Origin: Trebonia sp963773105
GTDB taxonomy: Bacteria; Actinomycetota; Actinomycetes; Streptosporangiales; Streptosporangiaceae
Length of the DNA stretch: 64,000 bases
NCBI GenBank assembly: GCA_963773105.1
Contig: CAVZAA010000005.1
Coordinates: 186,001-250,000, forward strand
Direction of reading: 5' to 3'
Position 1 is the stretch's first letter, and every line of letters begins with the position of its first letter. A program made the translations under genes and the position numbers. Shown here one piece after another: positions 1-8,717 of this stretch. The notes beneath the pieces are model-generated. The model was given only the letters and a program-made list of their open reading frames with translations. It ran no database searches and was not told the DNA's origin.

Positions 1-372
1 CGCGGCCGGCGCGACGACATTGACCTCGAAGGCCAGCCTCAGGTCCGCGGCCGCGATGCCGATGGAGGGGCCGAGCGGCTCAACGGTGGCCGCGTTGTTG
101 ACCAGGATGTCGACGCCGCCCGCCGCCAGCGCGGCCGCTACGGCACGGCCGCGGTCCTGCTCATCGGCGAGGTCAGCGGGCAGCACGCTGATCCGCCCGG
201 CGGGCACGCCCCGCTCACGCAGCAGGGCGCGGGTCTGGTCTAGCTGCCCTGGGGTGCGGGCGAGCAGAATAACGCCGGCGCCGCCGTCGGCCAGCCCGAG
301 CGCGATGGCCCGGCCTATGCCGCGGCCGGCCCCCGTGATCAACGCGGTCTTGCCGGTGAAGTCAGTCGTCAT
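1..372 (-). CDS. Short-chain dehydrogenase/reductase (partial, C-terminus off the window)
   Basis: NAD(P)-dependent oxidoreductase of the classical SDR family, substrate unknown. The gene starts at an ATG at 372 and runs off the left edge, so only about 124 residues are seen. The N-terminus has the Rossmann motif TGAGRGIGRAI (residues about 14-24). An Asp-Leu-Ala stretch follows at the end of the third strand, and then the NNAA motif typical of classical SDRs. The catalytic Ser-Tyr-Lys lies outside the window. It is divergent from the peroxiredoxin gene; the 230-base gap between them shows no further gene. Confidence 0.85.
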   Translation of the reverse strand, partial: MTTDFTGKTALITGAGRGIGRAIALGLADGGAGVILLARTPGQLDQTRALLRERGVPAGRISVLPADLADEQDRGRAVAAALAAGGVDILVNNAATVEPLGPSIGIAAADLRLAFEVNVVAPAA

Positions 373-604
373 GGTGGTCCCCTTAACGGTTGACGGTGAG
401 GCTGGGCGGCGGAGAGCCAGCCGGGTCCGTTCCTCAGATGCTTATGAACTGCTGGATGCTTTTGGTTAGCGGCGTACGGCCGTGGCTTCTTACCGGCCGG
501 CACCCGGGCGAAATTCATCGGTAAGACGGGCGGGGGACACGACGCATATGCGTCAGACGGTTCTCGTCCGACGCCGTCACGAGCGACCATGAAGGAGAAG
601 CACA

Positions 605-1096
605 GTGCCTCTGCTCAACCCCGGCGACCCGTTCCCCCGGCTGACGATCAGCACCACCGACGGCCAGACGCTTACCATCCCCGAGGCGTTCGCCGGCGAC
701 TTCGGCGTCGTGCTGTTCTACCGGGGCGCGTGGTGCCCGTACTGCAACGCGCAGCTGCGGGCCTTCGAGCGGTCCGGTCAGGCGCTGGCGGACGCGGGCA
801 TCCGCGTCGCCGCCCTCTCGGTCGACGACAAGCAGGCCACCGCTGCCCTGGTCGCCAAGCTCAACCTGACCTTCCCCGTCGGCTACAGTGCGGTGGCTCC
901 GGCCGTCGCCTCTCTCACCGGCGCCTTCGTCAACCAGGACCCGGTGTACCTGCAGTCCACCGGCTTCGTGCTCGACCCTACGGGTAACGTCGTCGTCAGT
1001 GTGTACTCAAGTGGCGCCATCGGGCGGCTCGTCCCCGAGGATGTCATCGGCCTCGTCCGCTATCTACGCGAGCACTCGCCGGCCGCGAAGGCCTGA
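605..1096 (+). CDS. AhpC/TSA-type peroxiredoxin-like protein
   Basis: Thioredoxin-fold peroxidase-like protein of 163 residues, presumably cytoplasmic, probably reducing peroxides. The sequence shows PGDPFP near the N-terminus and the active-site segment RGAWCPYCNAQL at about residues 40-51. The Cys-x-x-Cys lies where peroxiredoxin-like and TlpA-like proteins carry the reactive cysteine, and the strand ALSVDD follows, as in the AhpC/TSA family. The GTG start at 605 is preceded by a good ribosome site (gaaggagaag). A strong hairpin follows at 1121-1155. The family is clear; the substrate is not. Confidence 0.85.
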   Translation: MPLLNPGDPFPRLTISTTDGQTLTIPEAFAGDFGVVLFYRGAWCPYCNAQLRAFERSGQALADAGIRVAALSVDDKQATAALVAKLNLTFPVGYSAVAPAVASLTGAFVNQDPVYLQSTGFVLDPTGNVVVSVYSSGAIGRLVPEDVIGLVRYLREHSPAAKA

Positions 1097-1120
1097 CCCC
1101 CGCCGGGGCTCAGTGCCCGC

Positions 1121-1155
1121 GCTGTCTGCTGGCGGCCGTGCTGCCAGCAGACAGC
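1121..1155 (+). terminator. Hairpin terminator after the peroxiredoxin gene
   Basis: Perfect 13-bp inverted repeat (1121-1133 with 1143-1155) around a 9-base loop, 25 bases after the peroxiredoxin stop. There is no clear T-run, as is common in high-GC actinomycetes. Confidence 0.65.
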
Positions 1156-1221
1156 GCATGCATGGGGGCTGTTGCAGAATCGTCTGACCTGGGATGACTC
1201 GTTCCCAGGCTTGCCGACAGG

Positions 1222-1608
1222 GTGTTCGAAAGAATCTGGTTAGGGCGAAGGGGTACCTTCCGGTTGACCGCGATCAGGCGAGTCCGCGGCGGCGGCTTCG
1301 TCCAGGGCTGCAACCCCCAGAACGTCATCCGCGCCGACGGGCTCGTCCTGGCCACCCTGCTCACGAACTCGCCGGCCGACGCCAGCTGCTACGAGCCGAT
1401 GATCACCGCGGCGGAGCAGGCCGCCGCGATGATGGCCGCCGCCGGCGTCCCGGGGACGGGGCCGACAGACCAGCTGCGCCGGCTTTGTATTCGGATCGCG
1501 GCTGCTGATGCTGGAGCACGCCCCGCCACGGTCGCCCTGGCCCGGCGTCAAGTTCTTCTATCCCGAACGGGGCGGCTGACCCGTCAAAGCAGTCCGTTTC
1601 ACTGGTGA
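1222..1608 (+). pseudogene. Decayed transposase fragment
   Basis: The frame reads GCNPQNVIRADGLVLA and later YEPMITAAEQAAAMM. This resembles the segment around the second catalytic Asp of IS1182/IS5-type DDE transposases (typically GYNAQAVV... then HPMLEAAQ). Only this internal part is recognisable: there are no N- or C-terminal catalytic blocks and no terminal inverted repeats nearby, so it is an inactive remnant. It overlaps the 3' end of the convergent methyltransferase frame and probably replaced that gene's own 3' end. Identification rests on motif resemblance only. Confidence 0.5.
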
Positions 1609-2254
1609 GACGGATGCCGCTAGCGGTGGTCACACCGACGAACGCACGGTCCGCGTGACGCCATTGCCCCGTGACGGGCAGGCCGGCCTCCCCAGCGGCC
1701 CGCAGCAAGGCGGCCGTGCCCATGCGGGCCCAGGGAAAGACCGGGCCGCGTCGGCCGTCGGGGTGTTCCAGCCATCCGGTCAGCTGCTCATCGACGTCGC
1801 CAGGCTCGGCTTCGATGAGGATCCGGCCGCCCGGCGCCAGCAGCTGGGCGCAGCGGTGCAGGAGCCGGGTCGGCAGGCCGCCGATGCCGATGTTGCCGTC
1901 CGCGAGCAGTACCGTGGCCCACCGGCCGGGCCCGGGCAGCGGGTCGAATACCGAACGGTGCAAGGCAGGAGCCCCGGCCTGGCGCACTCGGGCCACCGCA
2001 GTCCGCGAGATGTCCACGCCAAGCGCCGGAATCCCCCGCTCGGTCAGCGCCACGGTCAGCCGTCCGGGGCCGCAGCCCACGTCGAGGACGGGGCCGCGGC
2101 AGTGCCGGAGCAGTTCCTCGTCGGCGGCATCGGGCGGCCCGCACCACCGGGAGACCTGGAGCGGCAGCGCGCGGCCGTCGGCGGTCCGCAGGACCAGCGC
2201 CTCGGTCTGCTCGCGCAATGCCTCTTCGTACAGAGCGATCGCCCCGGCCCTCAC
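1403..2254 (-). CDS. Class I SAM-dependent methyltransferase (3' end probably disrupted)
   Basis: Rossmann-fold methyltransferase of unknown substrate. Motif I, VLDVGCGPGRLTVAL, lies at about residues 49-63, followed by GVDISR at the second strand and LLAPGGRILIEAEPGD at motif III. The GTG start at 2254 overlaps the stop of the upstream glycosyltransferase (GTGA), so it is third in an operon with that gene and the GT2 gene. The recognisable domain ends near 1630 (RAFVGV). The remaining 70 or so codons run antisense through transposase-derived DNA, so the C-terminus is probably not native. Confidence 0.75.
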   Translation of the reverse strand: MRAGAIALYEEALREQTEALVLRTADGRALPLQVSRWCGPPDAADEELLRHCRGPVLDVGCGPGRLTVALTERGIPALGVDISRTAVARVRQAGAPALHRSVFDPLPGPGRWATVLLADGNIGIGGLPTRLLHRCAQLLAPGGRILIEAEPGDVDEQLTGWLEHPDGRRGPVFPWARMGTAALLRAAGEAGLPVTGQWRHADRAFVGVTTASGIRLTSETDCFDGSAAPFGIEELDAGPGRPWRGVLQHQQPRSEYKAGAAGLSAPSPGRRRRPSSRRPAPPR

Positions 2255-2940
2255 GCCGTTTCCCCGAGGGCGCTGGCCCCGATGACGCTTTTCCCCGTGC
2301 CGACCGGGCTCAGGACCACGGCTAGCTCCCGCGCCCGCGCGGCGAACCGGCTGTGCGGCGCCGTGCGGGCCACGGCCAGGGCGTCCGCCGCCGTGTCCAC
2401 GTCGCGCAGCTGCGGCAGGTCGGTCACGCGCAGCCCGGCCGCGACAAGCCGGGCGCGCTGGATGGCGCCGGTGGCCGAGGTTGACATGGGGACGCCGCGC
2501 AGCAGGGCGGGATCGGGCTCGCGCAGGCCGAGCGCCCAGAAGCCTCCGTCGGCGGCGGGGCCGAACACGGCGTCGGCAGCCCGCCAGTCCACGGCAAGCA
2601 GACCGGGGGTGACCTGCGGCGTGTCCATCCCGATCAGGAGCGCGGGGCCGCAAACAGCGGCGAAGGCAGCGGCAAGGCGCTCGTCGAGCGTGCCGCCGCA
2701 CTGCGGCACGATGTCGAACCCAGGGGGCAGCCACGGGCCCGGCTCGCCCTCAAGCACCAGGACCCGCCGCGCGGCCGGCGCCATCAGGACGGTGTGCAGC
2801 GTGTCGGCGAGCGCGGCCTCGGCGAGCGCGGCGGCCTGCTCGCTTGTGCACGGCGGCACTAGGCGGGTCTTGACCCGGCCGGGCACTGGCTGCTTCGCGA
2901 TGACGAGCAGGGTGGTAGCTGGTTTCGGCGCTGGGGTCAT
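2251..2940 (-). CDS. DUF2064 / TIGR04282-type glycosyltransferase
   Basis: Nucleotidyl/glycosyltransferase-like protein of 229 residues in the family annotated as TIGR04282 (DUF2064), related in fold to CofC/MobA enzymes. The N-terminal KQPVPGRVKTRL matches the family's nucleotide-binding loop, with GMDTPQV and ADGGFWALGL further on. The ATG at 2940 overlaps the GT2 stop by one base (TGATG) and the 3' end overlaps the methyltransferase start, so these three minus-strand genes form one transcript. Family members usually sit beside GT2 genes in glycoconjugate loci. The sugar and acceptor are unknown. Confidence 0.85.
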   Translation of the reverse strand: MTPAPKPATTLLVIAKQPVPGRVKTRLVPPCTSEQAAALAEAALADTLHTVLMAPAARRVLVLEGEPGPWLPPGFDIVPQCGGTLDERLAAAFAAVCGPALLIGMDTPQVTPGLLAVDWRAADAVFGPAADGGFWALGLREPDPALLRGVPMSTSATGAIQRARLVAAGLRVTDLPQLRDVDTAADALAVARTAPHSRFAARARELAVVLSPVGTGKSVIGASALGETA

Positions 2941-3590
2941 CACCGGGCGAGTACCTGGCTCATGTCGCGCACGGTGCGCAGGCAGCCGCCCACAGTGCCC
3001 GTCACCTTGGACTTTCCGATGCGGGGAAGGTAGGTCACCTGGACCTCGGACACGCGCCAGCCGGCCGCCGCCGCGTTCATGACCATCTCAAGCGGGTATC
3101 CGAACCGCCGGTCGGCGAGGTTCAGGCTGAGTAGCGCCTCGCGGCCTGCCGCGCGCATCGGTCCCAGGTCACGGATGCCCAGTCCTGTGCGCCGGCGGAC
3201 CCGCCGCGCCAGTTCCCAGTTGGCCACCCGCGCGGGCAGCGGCCAGGCATCCCGCTGCTGCGTGCGGCGGCGGCCGAGGACGAGGTCGGCCTGGCCGGCT
3301 TCCAGCGGGCCGGTCAGCAGCGGAAGCTGCCGCGGGTCGAGGCTGCCGTCGCAGTCGCAGAAGCACACCAGGTCGGAGGTCGCCGCCAGCAGGCCGGCGT
3401 GGGCGGCTGCCCCGAAGCCCCGGGCCGGCTCGGACACGACGGTCGCGCCGAGCGACCGGGCGACTTCGCCCGACGCGTCGGTGGAGCCGTTGTCGACAAC
3501 GATCGGCTGGAAGCCGGCCGGCATCCTGTCCAGAATCCAAGGCAACGCCAGCGCCTCGTTCAGGCACGGCAAGATCACGTCAACGATCAC
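2940..3590 (-). CDS. Family 2 glycosyltransferase
   Basis: GT-A fold glycosyltransferase of 216 residues. The N-terminal VILPCLNEA and VVDNGSTD are GT2 nucleotide-sugar-binding motifs, and CDCDGSLDP is the metal-binding DxD-like segment. There is no transmembrane helix, so it is cytoplasmic or peripheral, like DPM1-type enzymes that charge polyprenyl carriers. The GTG start at 3590 opens the operon GT2-DUF2064-methyltransferase. The operon diverges from the two-component system across a 203-base gap that must hold both promoters. Confidence 0.88.
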   Translation of the reverse strand: MIVDVILPCLNEALALPWILDRMPAGFQPIVVDNGSTDASGEVARSLGATVVSEPARGFGAAAHAGLLAATSDLVCFCDCDGSLDPRQLPLLTGPLEAGQADLVLGRRRTQQRDAWPLPARVANWELARRVRRRTGLGIRDLGPMRAAGREALLSLNLADRRFGYPLEMVMNAAAAGWRVSEVQVTYLPRIGKSKVTGTVGGCLRTVRDMSQVLAR

Positions 3591-3781
3591 GGCTGCGACG
3601 CTATTACGTGTGCAGGGCCGGAACAGACGGTAGAGCCTTACAAAACGGAGAACTCACAATCCGGGCACCCCGGGCGCTACCCCGCCACGGCCGGACAGGG
3701 GATTTATGACAATCCGACGAAATATCCCGGCGGTAACGCGGAATGAGCGCCTGACCGCTCCTGGTGAGTCCCGGGCGTTCT

Positions 3782-3787
3782 TAGACT
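3782..3787 (+). promoter_or_regulatory. -10 element of a probable leaderless promoter
   Basis: TAGACT fits the actinobacterial -10 pattern TAnnnT and ends six bases before the GTG start at 3794. There is no Shine-Dalgarno sequence before that start. Together this suggests a leaderless transcript for the response regulator. No convincing -35 box was found. Confidence 0.5.
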
Positions 3788-3793
3788 TGGCCC

Positions 3794-4504
3794 GTGGATA
3801 CGCGCATTCTCCTTGTGGAAGACGACTTCACCGTGGCGGAGGTCGTGCTGGACTACCTGCGCCACGCCGGCCTGGAGCCCCGGCACGCGGTGGACGGGCA
3901 GACCGCCTTGGACATCGCCGCCGTCTGGCGGCCCGACCTGGTGCTGCTCGACCTGATGCTGCCAGGAGTCAGCGGCCTGGAGGTCTGCCGCCGACTGCGT
4001 GAGGGAGGGGACCCACAGACGCCGCTGCCGGTGATCATGCTGACCGCGCTAAGCGAGGAGAGCGACCGCGTGCTGGGGCTTGAGAACGGTGCCGACGACT
4101 ACGTGACCAAGCCGTTCAGCCCGCGGGAGCTCACCCTGCGCGTGCAGGCGGTCCTGCGCCGGGCGCGCGCGGCCGACGCGGCGGTATCGGCCCATCAGCA
4201 GCCCGTGCGCTCAGGACGGCTCGAGGTCGACGTCGCGGCACGGCGCGCGCGTAGTGACGGCCGGGAGCTGGACCTGACGGTGCGCGAGTTCGACCTACTC
4301 GCCTTCTTCGTCTCCCACCCGGGCAAGGCGTTCACCCGGGCCGAACTGCTTGAGCAGGTATGGGGCTGGTCGTTCGGCGACCAGTCGACCATCACCGTGT
4401 ACGTTCGCAGGCTGCGGGACAAGGTCGAGCGGGATCCCGCCGCGCCGGCGGAGCTTCAGACCGTCTGGGGCGTCGGCTACCGCTGGGAGGCGAGTTCGTC
4501 ATGA
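3794..4504 (+). CDS. OmpR/PhoB-family response regulator
   Basis: DNA-binding response regulator of 236 residues. The receiver domain (about 1-122) has the acidic pair after LLVED, phosphoacceptor Asp53 in LLDLMLPG, and the conserved Lys in VTKPFSPREL. The winged-helix output domain (about 137-233) contains LTVREFDLLAF and the recognition region TITVYVRRLRDKVE. It starts with GTG, probably leaderless. Its stop overlaps the kinase start (ATGA), so the two are translationally coupled and almost certainly cognate. The signal and targets are unknown; the flanking genes suggest cell-envelope glycoconjugates. Confidence 0.93.
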   Translation: MDTRILLVEDDFTVAEVVLDYLRHAGLEPRHAVDGQTALDIAAVWRPDLVLLDLMLPGVSGLEVCRRLREGGDPQTPLPVIMLTALSEESDRVLGLENGADDYVTKPFSPRELTLRVQAVLRRARAADAAVSAHQQPVRSGRLEVDVAARRARSDGRELDLTVREFDLLAFFVSHPGKAFTRAELLEQVWGWSFGDQSTITVYVRRLRDKVERDPAAPAELQTVWGVGYRWEASSS

Positions 4505-5619
4505 CCCCGCAGATCCAGATCGTCCTGATCGCAGTCGGCTGCACCAGCGCCGTCGGCCTGGCGGGCATGGGCCTCATCCGGCTGCTGCGCCGGGCCTCGC
4601 TGCGCCTGTCCATCCAGGCGAGCAGCGTCGTGCCCGTGCTCGCGATCGCGGCCGGCACTCTCGGTACGGCCAAGGCGATGTTCCTGTCCCAGCACGATCT
4701 CGGCGTTGTCGTGATGGTGTGCTTCGTCGCCGGCGTTGTGGCGTGCGCCTTCAGCTGGCTGCTTGGGCGGCAGGTCGCGTCCGGCAGCGCGGCGCTGCGG
4801 CAGGCCGCGCGGTCCCTCGGCGACGAGGCCGACCAGTTCAGGCCCCCTGGCCTGCCGCTGGCGGCAGAGTTCGCGGCCCTCTCCCGGGAACTGGCGGATA
4901 CCAGCGCGAAGCTGGCTATGTCCCGGGGGCGGGAGCGCGCGCTCGAGCAGTCCCGCCGACAGCTCGTGGCCTGGGTCTCGCATGACCTGCGGACCCCGCT
5001 GGCCGGACTGCGTGCCATGGCCGAGGCGCTGGAGGACGGCCTGGCCACCGACCCCCCTCGTTACCACAAGCAAATGCGGGTCGACGCCGAACGGCTGGCA
5101 ACCATGGTCGACGACCTGTTCGAGCTGTCCCGGATCCACGCGGGCACCCTGCACCTGTCCACCGACGAGGTCGCACTCGATGACCTGGTCAGCGACGTAC
5201 TGGCCAGCACGGAAGCGTTGGCGCGGGAACGCGGCGTCTGGCTGGACGGCAGGGCGACCGGGCGTCCTACCGTCCGCGCCGACTCGCGCGAGCTGTCCCG
5301 CGCGCTTACGAACTTGCTGAACAACGCTATCCGGCATACTCCGCCTGGCGGCCGCGTGCACGTCGAGGCGAGGCGAGAGCGCGGCGACGCCCTGCTGGCG
5401 GTGGCCGACGGCTGCGGCGGCATCCCGGAAGCCGACCATGAGCATGTATTCGAGCTGGCCTGGCGCGGCACCGACGCGCGCAGCCCCGCGCCCGATAGCG
5501 GTGCCGGCCTCGGCCTCGCCATCGTGCGCGGTGTCGCGGAAGCCCACGGGGGCAGCGTGCGGGTCGTCAACACCGAGCGCGGCTGCTGCTTCGAGATGAG
5601 ACTGCCCGGCTGCCTCTGA
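4501..5619 (+). CDS. Membrane sensor histidine kinase
   Basis: Sensor kinase of 372 residues. Three hydrophobic segments fall within the first 90 residues, with little extracytoplasmic loop, so the signal may be sensed in or at the membrane. The H-box is VSHDLRTPLAGL (His about 160), the N-box LTNLLNNAIRHTP, and the G2-box GAGLGLAIVRGVAEAHGG. The G1 region reads VADGCGGI, a permuted form of DxGxG. The ATG at 4501 overlaps the response-regulator stop. It ends eight bases from the convergent epimerase gene. Confidence 0.92.
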   Translation: MTPQIQIVLIAVGCTSAVGLAGMGLIRLLRRASLRLSIQASSVVPVLAIAAGTLGTAKAMFLSQHDLGVVVMVCFVAGVVACAFSWLLGRQVASGSAALRQAARSLGDEADQFRPPGLPLAAEFAALSRELADTSAKLAMSRGRERALEQSRRQLVAWVSHDLRTPLAGLRAMAEALEDGLATDPPRYHKQMRVDAERLATMVDDLFELSRIHAGTLHLSTDEVALDDLVSDVLASTEALARERGVWLDGRATGRPTVRADSRELSRALTNLLNNAIRHTPPGGRVHVEARRERGDALLAVADGCGGIPEADHEHVFELAWRGTDARSPAPDSGAGLGLAIVRGVAEAHGGSVRVVNTERGCCFEMRLPGCL

Positions 5620-5627
5620 GCGCGCCG

Positions 5628-6710
5628 TCAGACCCGCACCCGGCCGGCCGGCGTCGCCGCGAACTCTGCGACCCCCTCGGCGAACGGCACCGATGCCCGC
5701 CAGCCGATTTCCCTCGCGATACGGTCGCTCGACGCGGTCACGTGCCGCACGTCGCCCAGCCGGTACTCGCCGGTGACGACGGGGGCGGGTCCTCCGTAGG
5801 CGTCAGCCAGCGCCGACGCCATGTCGCCGACGGTACGCGGGGTGCCGCTGCCCACGTTGTAGGCCCGCAGCACGCCGGGCCGGGCCGGGCCGTCGCCGGC
5901 CGAAACGGCCTCAAGCCCGGCGACGGTGGCGCCCGCCACGTCCCGGACATGGACGAAGTCCCTGCGCTGGGCCCCGTCCTCGAAGACCCGGGGCGCGCGG
6001 CCGGCCTCCAGCGCGGAGCGGAAGAACGACGCCACCCCGGCGTACGGCGTATCGCGCGGCATCCCGGGGCCGTACACGTTGTGATACCGCAGCGCCACCG
6101 CGCGCGCCCCGGTGGCCCGGGCCCAGGAGCCCGCCAGATGCTCCTGCGCGACCTTCGTGTCGGCGTAGACATTCCGCGGCCCGACCGGCGTGTCCTCCCC
6201 CACCAGCTCGGCTGACAGCGGCTCAGCGCACCGGTCACAGCGCGGCTCGAATCTGCCAGCGTCGAGGTCGGCGGCCAGCCGAGGCGGCGGTGTCGCGGCC
6301 ATCCCGTGCTCGGCGCATGAGTAGGACCCCTCGCCGTAGACGACCATCGACGAGGCCAGCACGAGGCGGCTGACCCCTGCACGTGCCATCGCGGCCAGCA
6401 GGACCGCGGTCCCCAGGCCGTTGCAGCCTGCGTACAGCGGTGCATCGTCGAAGTCGGCGCCGAGGCCCACCATCGCCGCCAGGTGGCAGACCGCATCGAC
6501 GCCGCGCAGCGCGTCATCGACCGCCCTTCGGTCGCGGACGTCGGCCTGCACGAACTCGAAGCCGGGGTCATCGGAAAGGTTGCGGGCGCCGTCGGGGTGG
6601 ACGAACGGCAGCAGCGCGTCGACCACCCTGACGTCATGACCGGCGCCGGCCAGCGCCCGCACGAGGTGGGATCCGATGAAGCCGGCCCCGCCGGTTACCA
6701 GTACTCGCAT
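5628..6710 (-). CDS. NAD-dependent nucleotide-sugar epimerase/dehydratase with a Cys-rich insert
   Basis: Extended SDR of 360 residues, UDP-glucose 4-epimerase-like. The N-terminus has the Rossmann motif VTGGAGFIGSHLV. The catalytic Ser lies in ASSMVVYGEG and the Tyr-x3-Lys in NVYADTKVAQ; RRDFVHVRDVA is the usual substrate-binding segment. Unusually, an insert of roughly 45 residues between the catalytic Ser and Tyr carries SCAEHG and RCDRC, a Cys/His set that could bind zinc. It is convergent with the kinase and probably makes a sugar donor for the neighbouring transferases. Confidence 0.87.
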   Translation of the reverse strand: MRVLVTGGAGFIGSHLVRALAGAGHDVRVVDALLPFVHPDGARNLSDDPGFEFVQADVRDRRAVDDALRGVDAVCHLAAMVGLGADFDDAPLYAGCNGLGTAVLLAAMARAGVSRLVLASSMVVYGEGSYSCAEHGMAATPPPRLAADLDAGRFEPRCDRCAEPLSAELVGEDTPVGPRNVYADTKVAQEHLAGSWARATGARAVALRYHNVYGPGMPRDTPYAGVASFFRSALEAGRAPRVFEDGAQRRDFVHVRDVAGATVAGLEAVSAGDGPARPGVLRAYNVGSGTPRTVGDMASALADAYGGPAPVVTGEYRLGDVRHVTASSDRIAREIGWRASVPFAEGVAEFAATPAGRVRV

Positions 6711-7156
6711 GGTCCGAGGCTACGGACGGTCATGCCCCGGGGAGGGCTGGCGCGGCAGACTCTCATCACTTTGTAAGGAGTGCGCCTGCGCCGCGCGCTC
6801 GTCGCCGGCCGAGAGCTTCCGATTCGGCCATGAAATGCCTGCTGAGACAGCGTTTTAGGGCGGACCACGGTCGCTTAGAGCGCGCGCAGCGACGCGATCA
6901 CCCGGCCGCCAAAAGCGTACATATGGGGCGAAACATCCCATGATCGCGGTTTGCCGATACCTCCCCCTCGTGCGTGTAATACACAGCGTGATGCCTCCGA
7001 TCGCAGATGACTCCCTGGCTGGCGACGGGACGGCCGGGGCGACCGGTTTGATCACCGCCCAGTCGCTCCCGGCCGATCCGGTCTCCCCGGCGTCGACCGC
7101 CCCGGCGGCCCGCGCCCCGGTGGAACGCGCTCCGGGCGGTTCGGGTCGCCGCCGCG

Positions 7157-8707
7157 GTGGCCGGGCTCGCGGTCATCGGCACCTATGTGGGCGTCGCGCT
7201 GGCCCGGCTCGGCTATCCGGGCCATCTGGAAATCCTCGAGGACAACTCCCTGATCGAGATGCGCCGCATCCTGGCGGGCCAGCAGCTCTACCCGGCGCCG
7301 TCGGCCGGCTACGTGCCGGACGGCTACCCGCCGCTCTACTTCGCCGTCTCGGCGGCCGTTGCCAGCGTGCTCGGCCAGTCATACCTGCCGCTGCGGCTGG
7401 TGTCGTTGGTCGCCTCGCTGGCCTGCCTCGCGATCCTGGGCCGGCTGGTCCAGCGCGAGACCGGCAGTCGCGGCGCCGGGCTGGCCGCGGCCGGTCTGCT
7501 GGCCGCGACTTATTTCGCCACCTACACCTGGTTCGACCTCGGCCGGGTCGACTCGCTGTTCCTGGCCCTGAGTATGGCGGGCCTGTACGCCGCCCGCTGG
7601 GCGGGCCGCACCCGCGGGGCGGTCGTCGCGGGCTTGCTGCTCGGAGCGGCGTTCTGCACCAAGCAGAGCGCGCTGGCGGAGGGGGTCGCGGTCCTGGTCG
7701 CGCTCGCGGCCGGCCCGCGCCGCCGACTCGCCGTGCCCGCCGCGATCGCCTACGCGGCGGTCGTCGGCGGCAGCACGCTCGCGCTCGGGCTGGCCAGCCG
7801 CGGCTGGTACGTGTACTACGTCTTCGAGCAGATGAGCCAGCACGCGCTCAATCCCAGCGCCGCCAGCCAGTTCTGGGTCAGTGAGCTGCTGCCGACCCTG
7901 GCCGTCGCGCTCTGCGCGGCGCTGCTTGGCGTCAGGCGAATGCCGTTCATCCTCGTCGCGGGCGGTGCGGCGCTGCTGGCGGAGTCCTTTGCCGCCCGCG
8001 CGCAAAGCGGCAGCAACCTCAACGACCTGCTGCCCGCCTACCTGGCGGTGGCGATGCTGGCCGGGCTGGCGATGGGCGGCCGGTCCCCGGTCCTGCCCGG
8101 CGGCGCCCCCGGACGGCTGGCGCGGGCGCATGCGCGGGTCGCCGGGATGGCACCGTTCGCGCAGATCGCCCGGTGGCGCGCCGGGCCGACCGGGCGATGG
8201 ATTCCGGTCGCGGCGAGCGTCCTGGTCATCGTTCAGATCGGACTGCTGGCGAGCGGCTTCCGGCTCAGCCAGGCGTTCCCGCCCGGCACCGACATCGCCG
8301 CGAACCAGCGCCTGGTGGCGGCCGCGCGATTGCTCGGCGGCACGGTCGCGATCCCGGCCGCTCCGGGCACCGCGGTCGAGGCCGGGCTTCCCCCGACCGA
8401 AGACCAGGTTGCGTCGGCGGACGTCATGCGCGCTTCCGACCAGAGCGCCAAGGCCATCTTCACGGCGAGCCTGGCGCAGGCGGTGGCGACGCAAAAGTAC
8501 AGCGCGATTATCACTGAATTTTACGGGGACCTGCGGGGCTTCCCAGCCGACCTGCCGCTCTACTATTACCAGTGCCCGCAGCTGCCGCTGGACGGCGCCC
8601 TGTCCGTCCCGTTCGCCGCGAACGAAGCGCCCCTGAATATCTACGTATGGCTGCCGATCGGGCGCGGGGCCTCGTGCGCGGCCGTCATCCGGACGCTCGA
8701 GTCGTAG
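7157..8707 (+). CDS. Multi-pass GT39/ArnT-like membrane glycosyltransferase (5' end frameshifted)
   Basis: Integral membrane protein with about ten or more hydrophobic segments. Its plan resembles the polyprenyl-phosphate-sugar-dependent GT39/ArnT family: acidic residues in the first loop (EILEDN), then GYPPLYF, then WFDLGRVDSLFLAL. Read literally the frame starts at a GTG at 7157, inside the first membrane helix. The codons just upstream in this frame still encode a basic-then-hydrophobic N-terminus (WNALRAVRVAAAVAG) but have no start. The neighbouring frame has an ATG at 6991 and a plausible leader that joins at about 7120 if one base is removed. It is followed at 11 bases by the molybdoenzyme gene. 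Confidence 0.7.
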   Translation: MAGLAVIGTYVGVALARLGYPGHLEILEDNSLIEMRRILAGQQLYPAPSAGYVPDGYPPLYFAVSAAVASVLGQSYLPLRLVSLVASLACLAILGRLVQRETGSRGAGLAAAGLLAATYFATYTWFDLGRVDSLFLALSMAGLYAARWAGRTRGAVVAGLLLGAAFCTKQSALAEGVAVLVALAAGPRRRLAVPAAIAYAAVVGGSTLALGLASRGWYVYYVFEQMSQHALNPSAASQFWVSELLPTLAVALCAALLGVRRMPFILVAGGAALLAESFAARAQSGSNLNDLLPAYLAVAMLAGLAMGGRSPVLPGGAPGRLARAHARVAGMAPFAQIARWRAGPTGRWIPVAASVLVIVQIGLLASGFRLSQAFPPGTDIAANQRLVAAARLLGGTVAIPAAPGTAVEAGLPPTEDQVASADVMRASDQSAKAIFTASLAQAVATQKYSAIITEFYGDLRGFPADLPLYYYQCPQLPLDGALSVPFAANEAPLNIYVWLPIGRGASCAAVIRTLES

Positions 8708-8717
8708 GAGACCTGAG

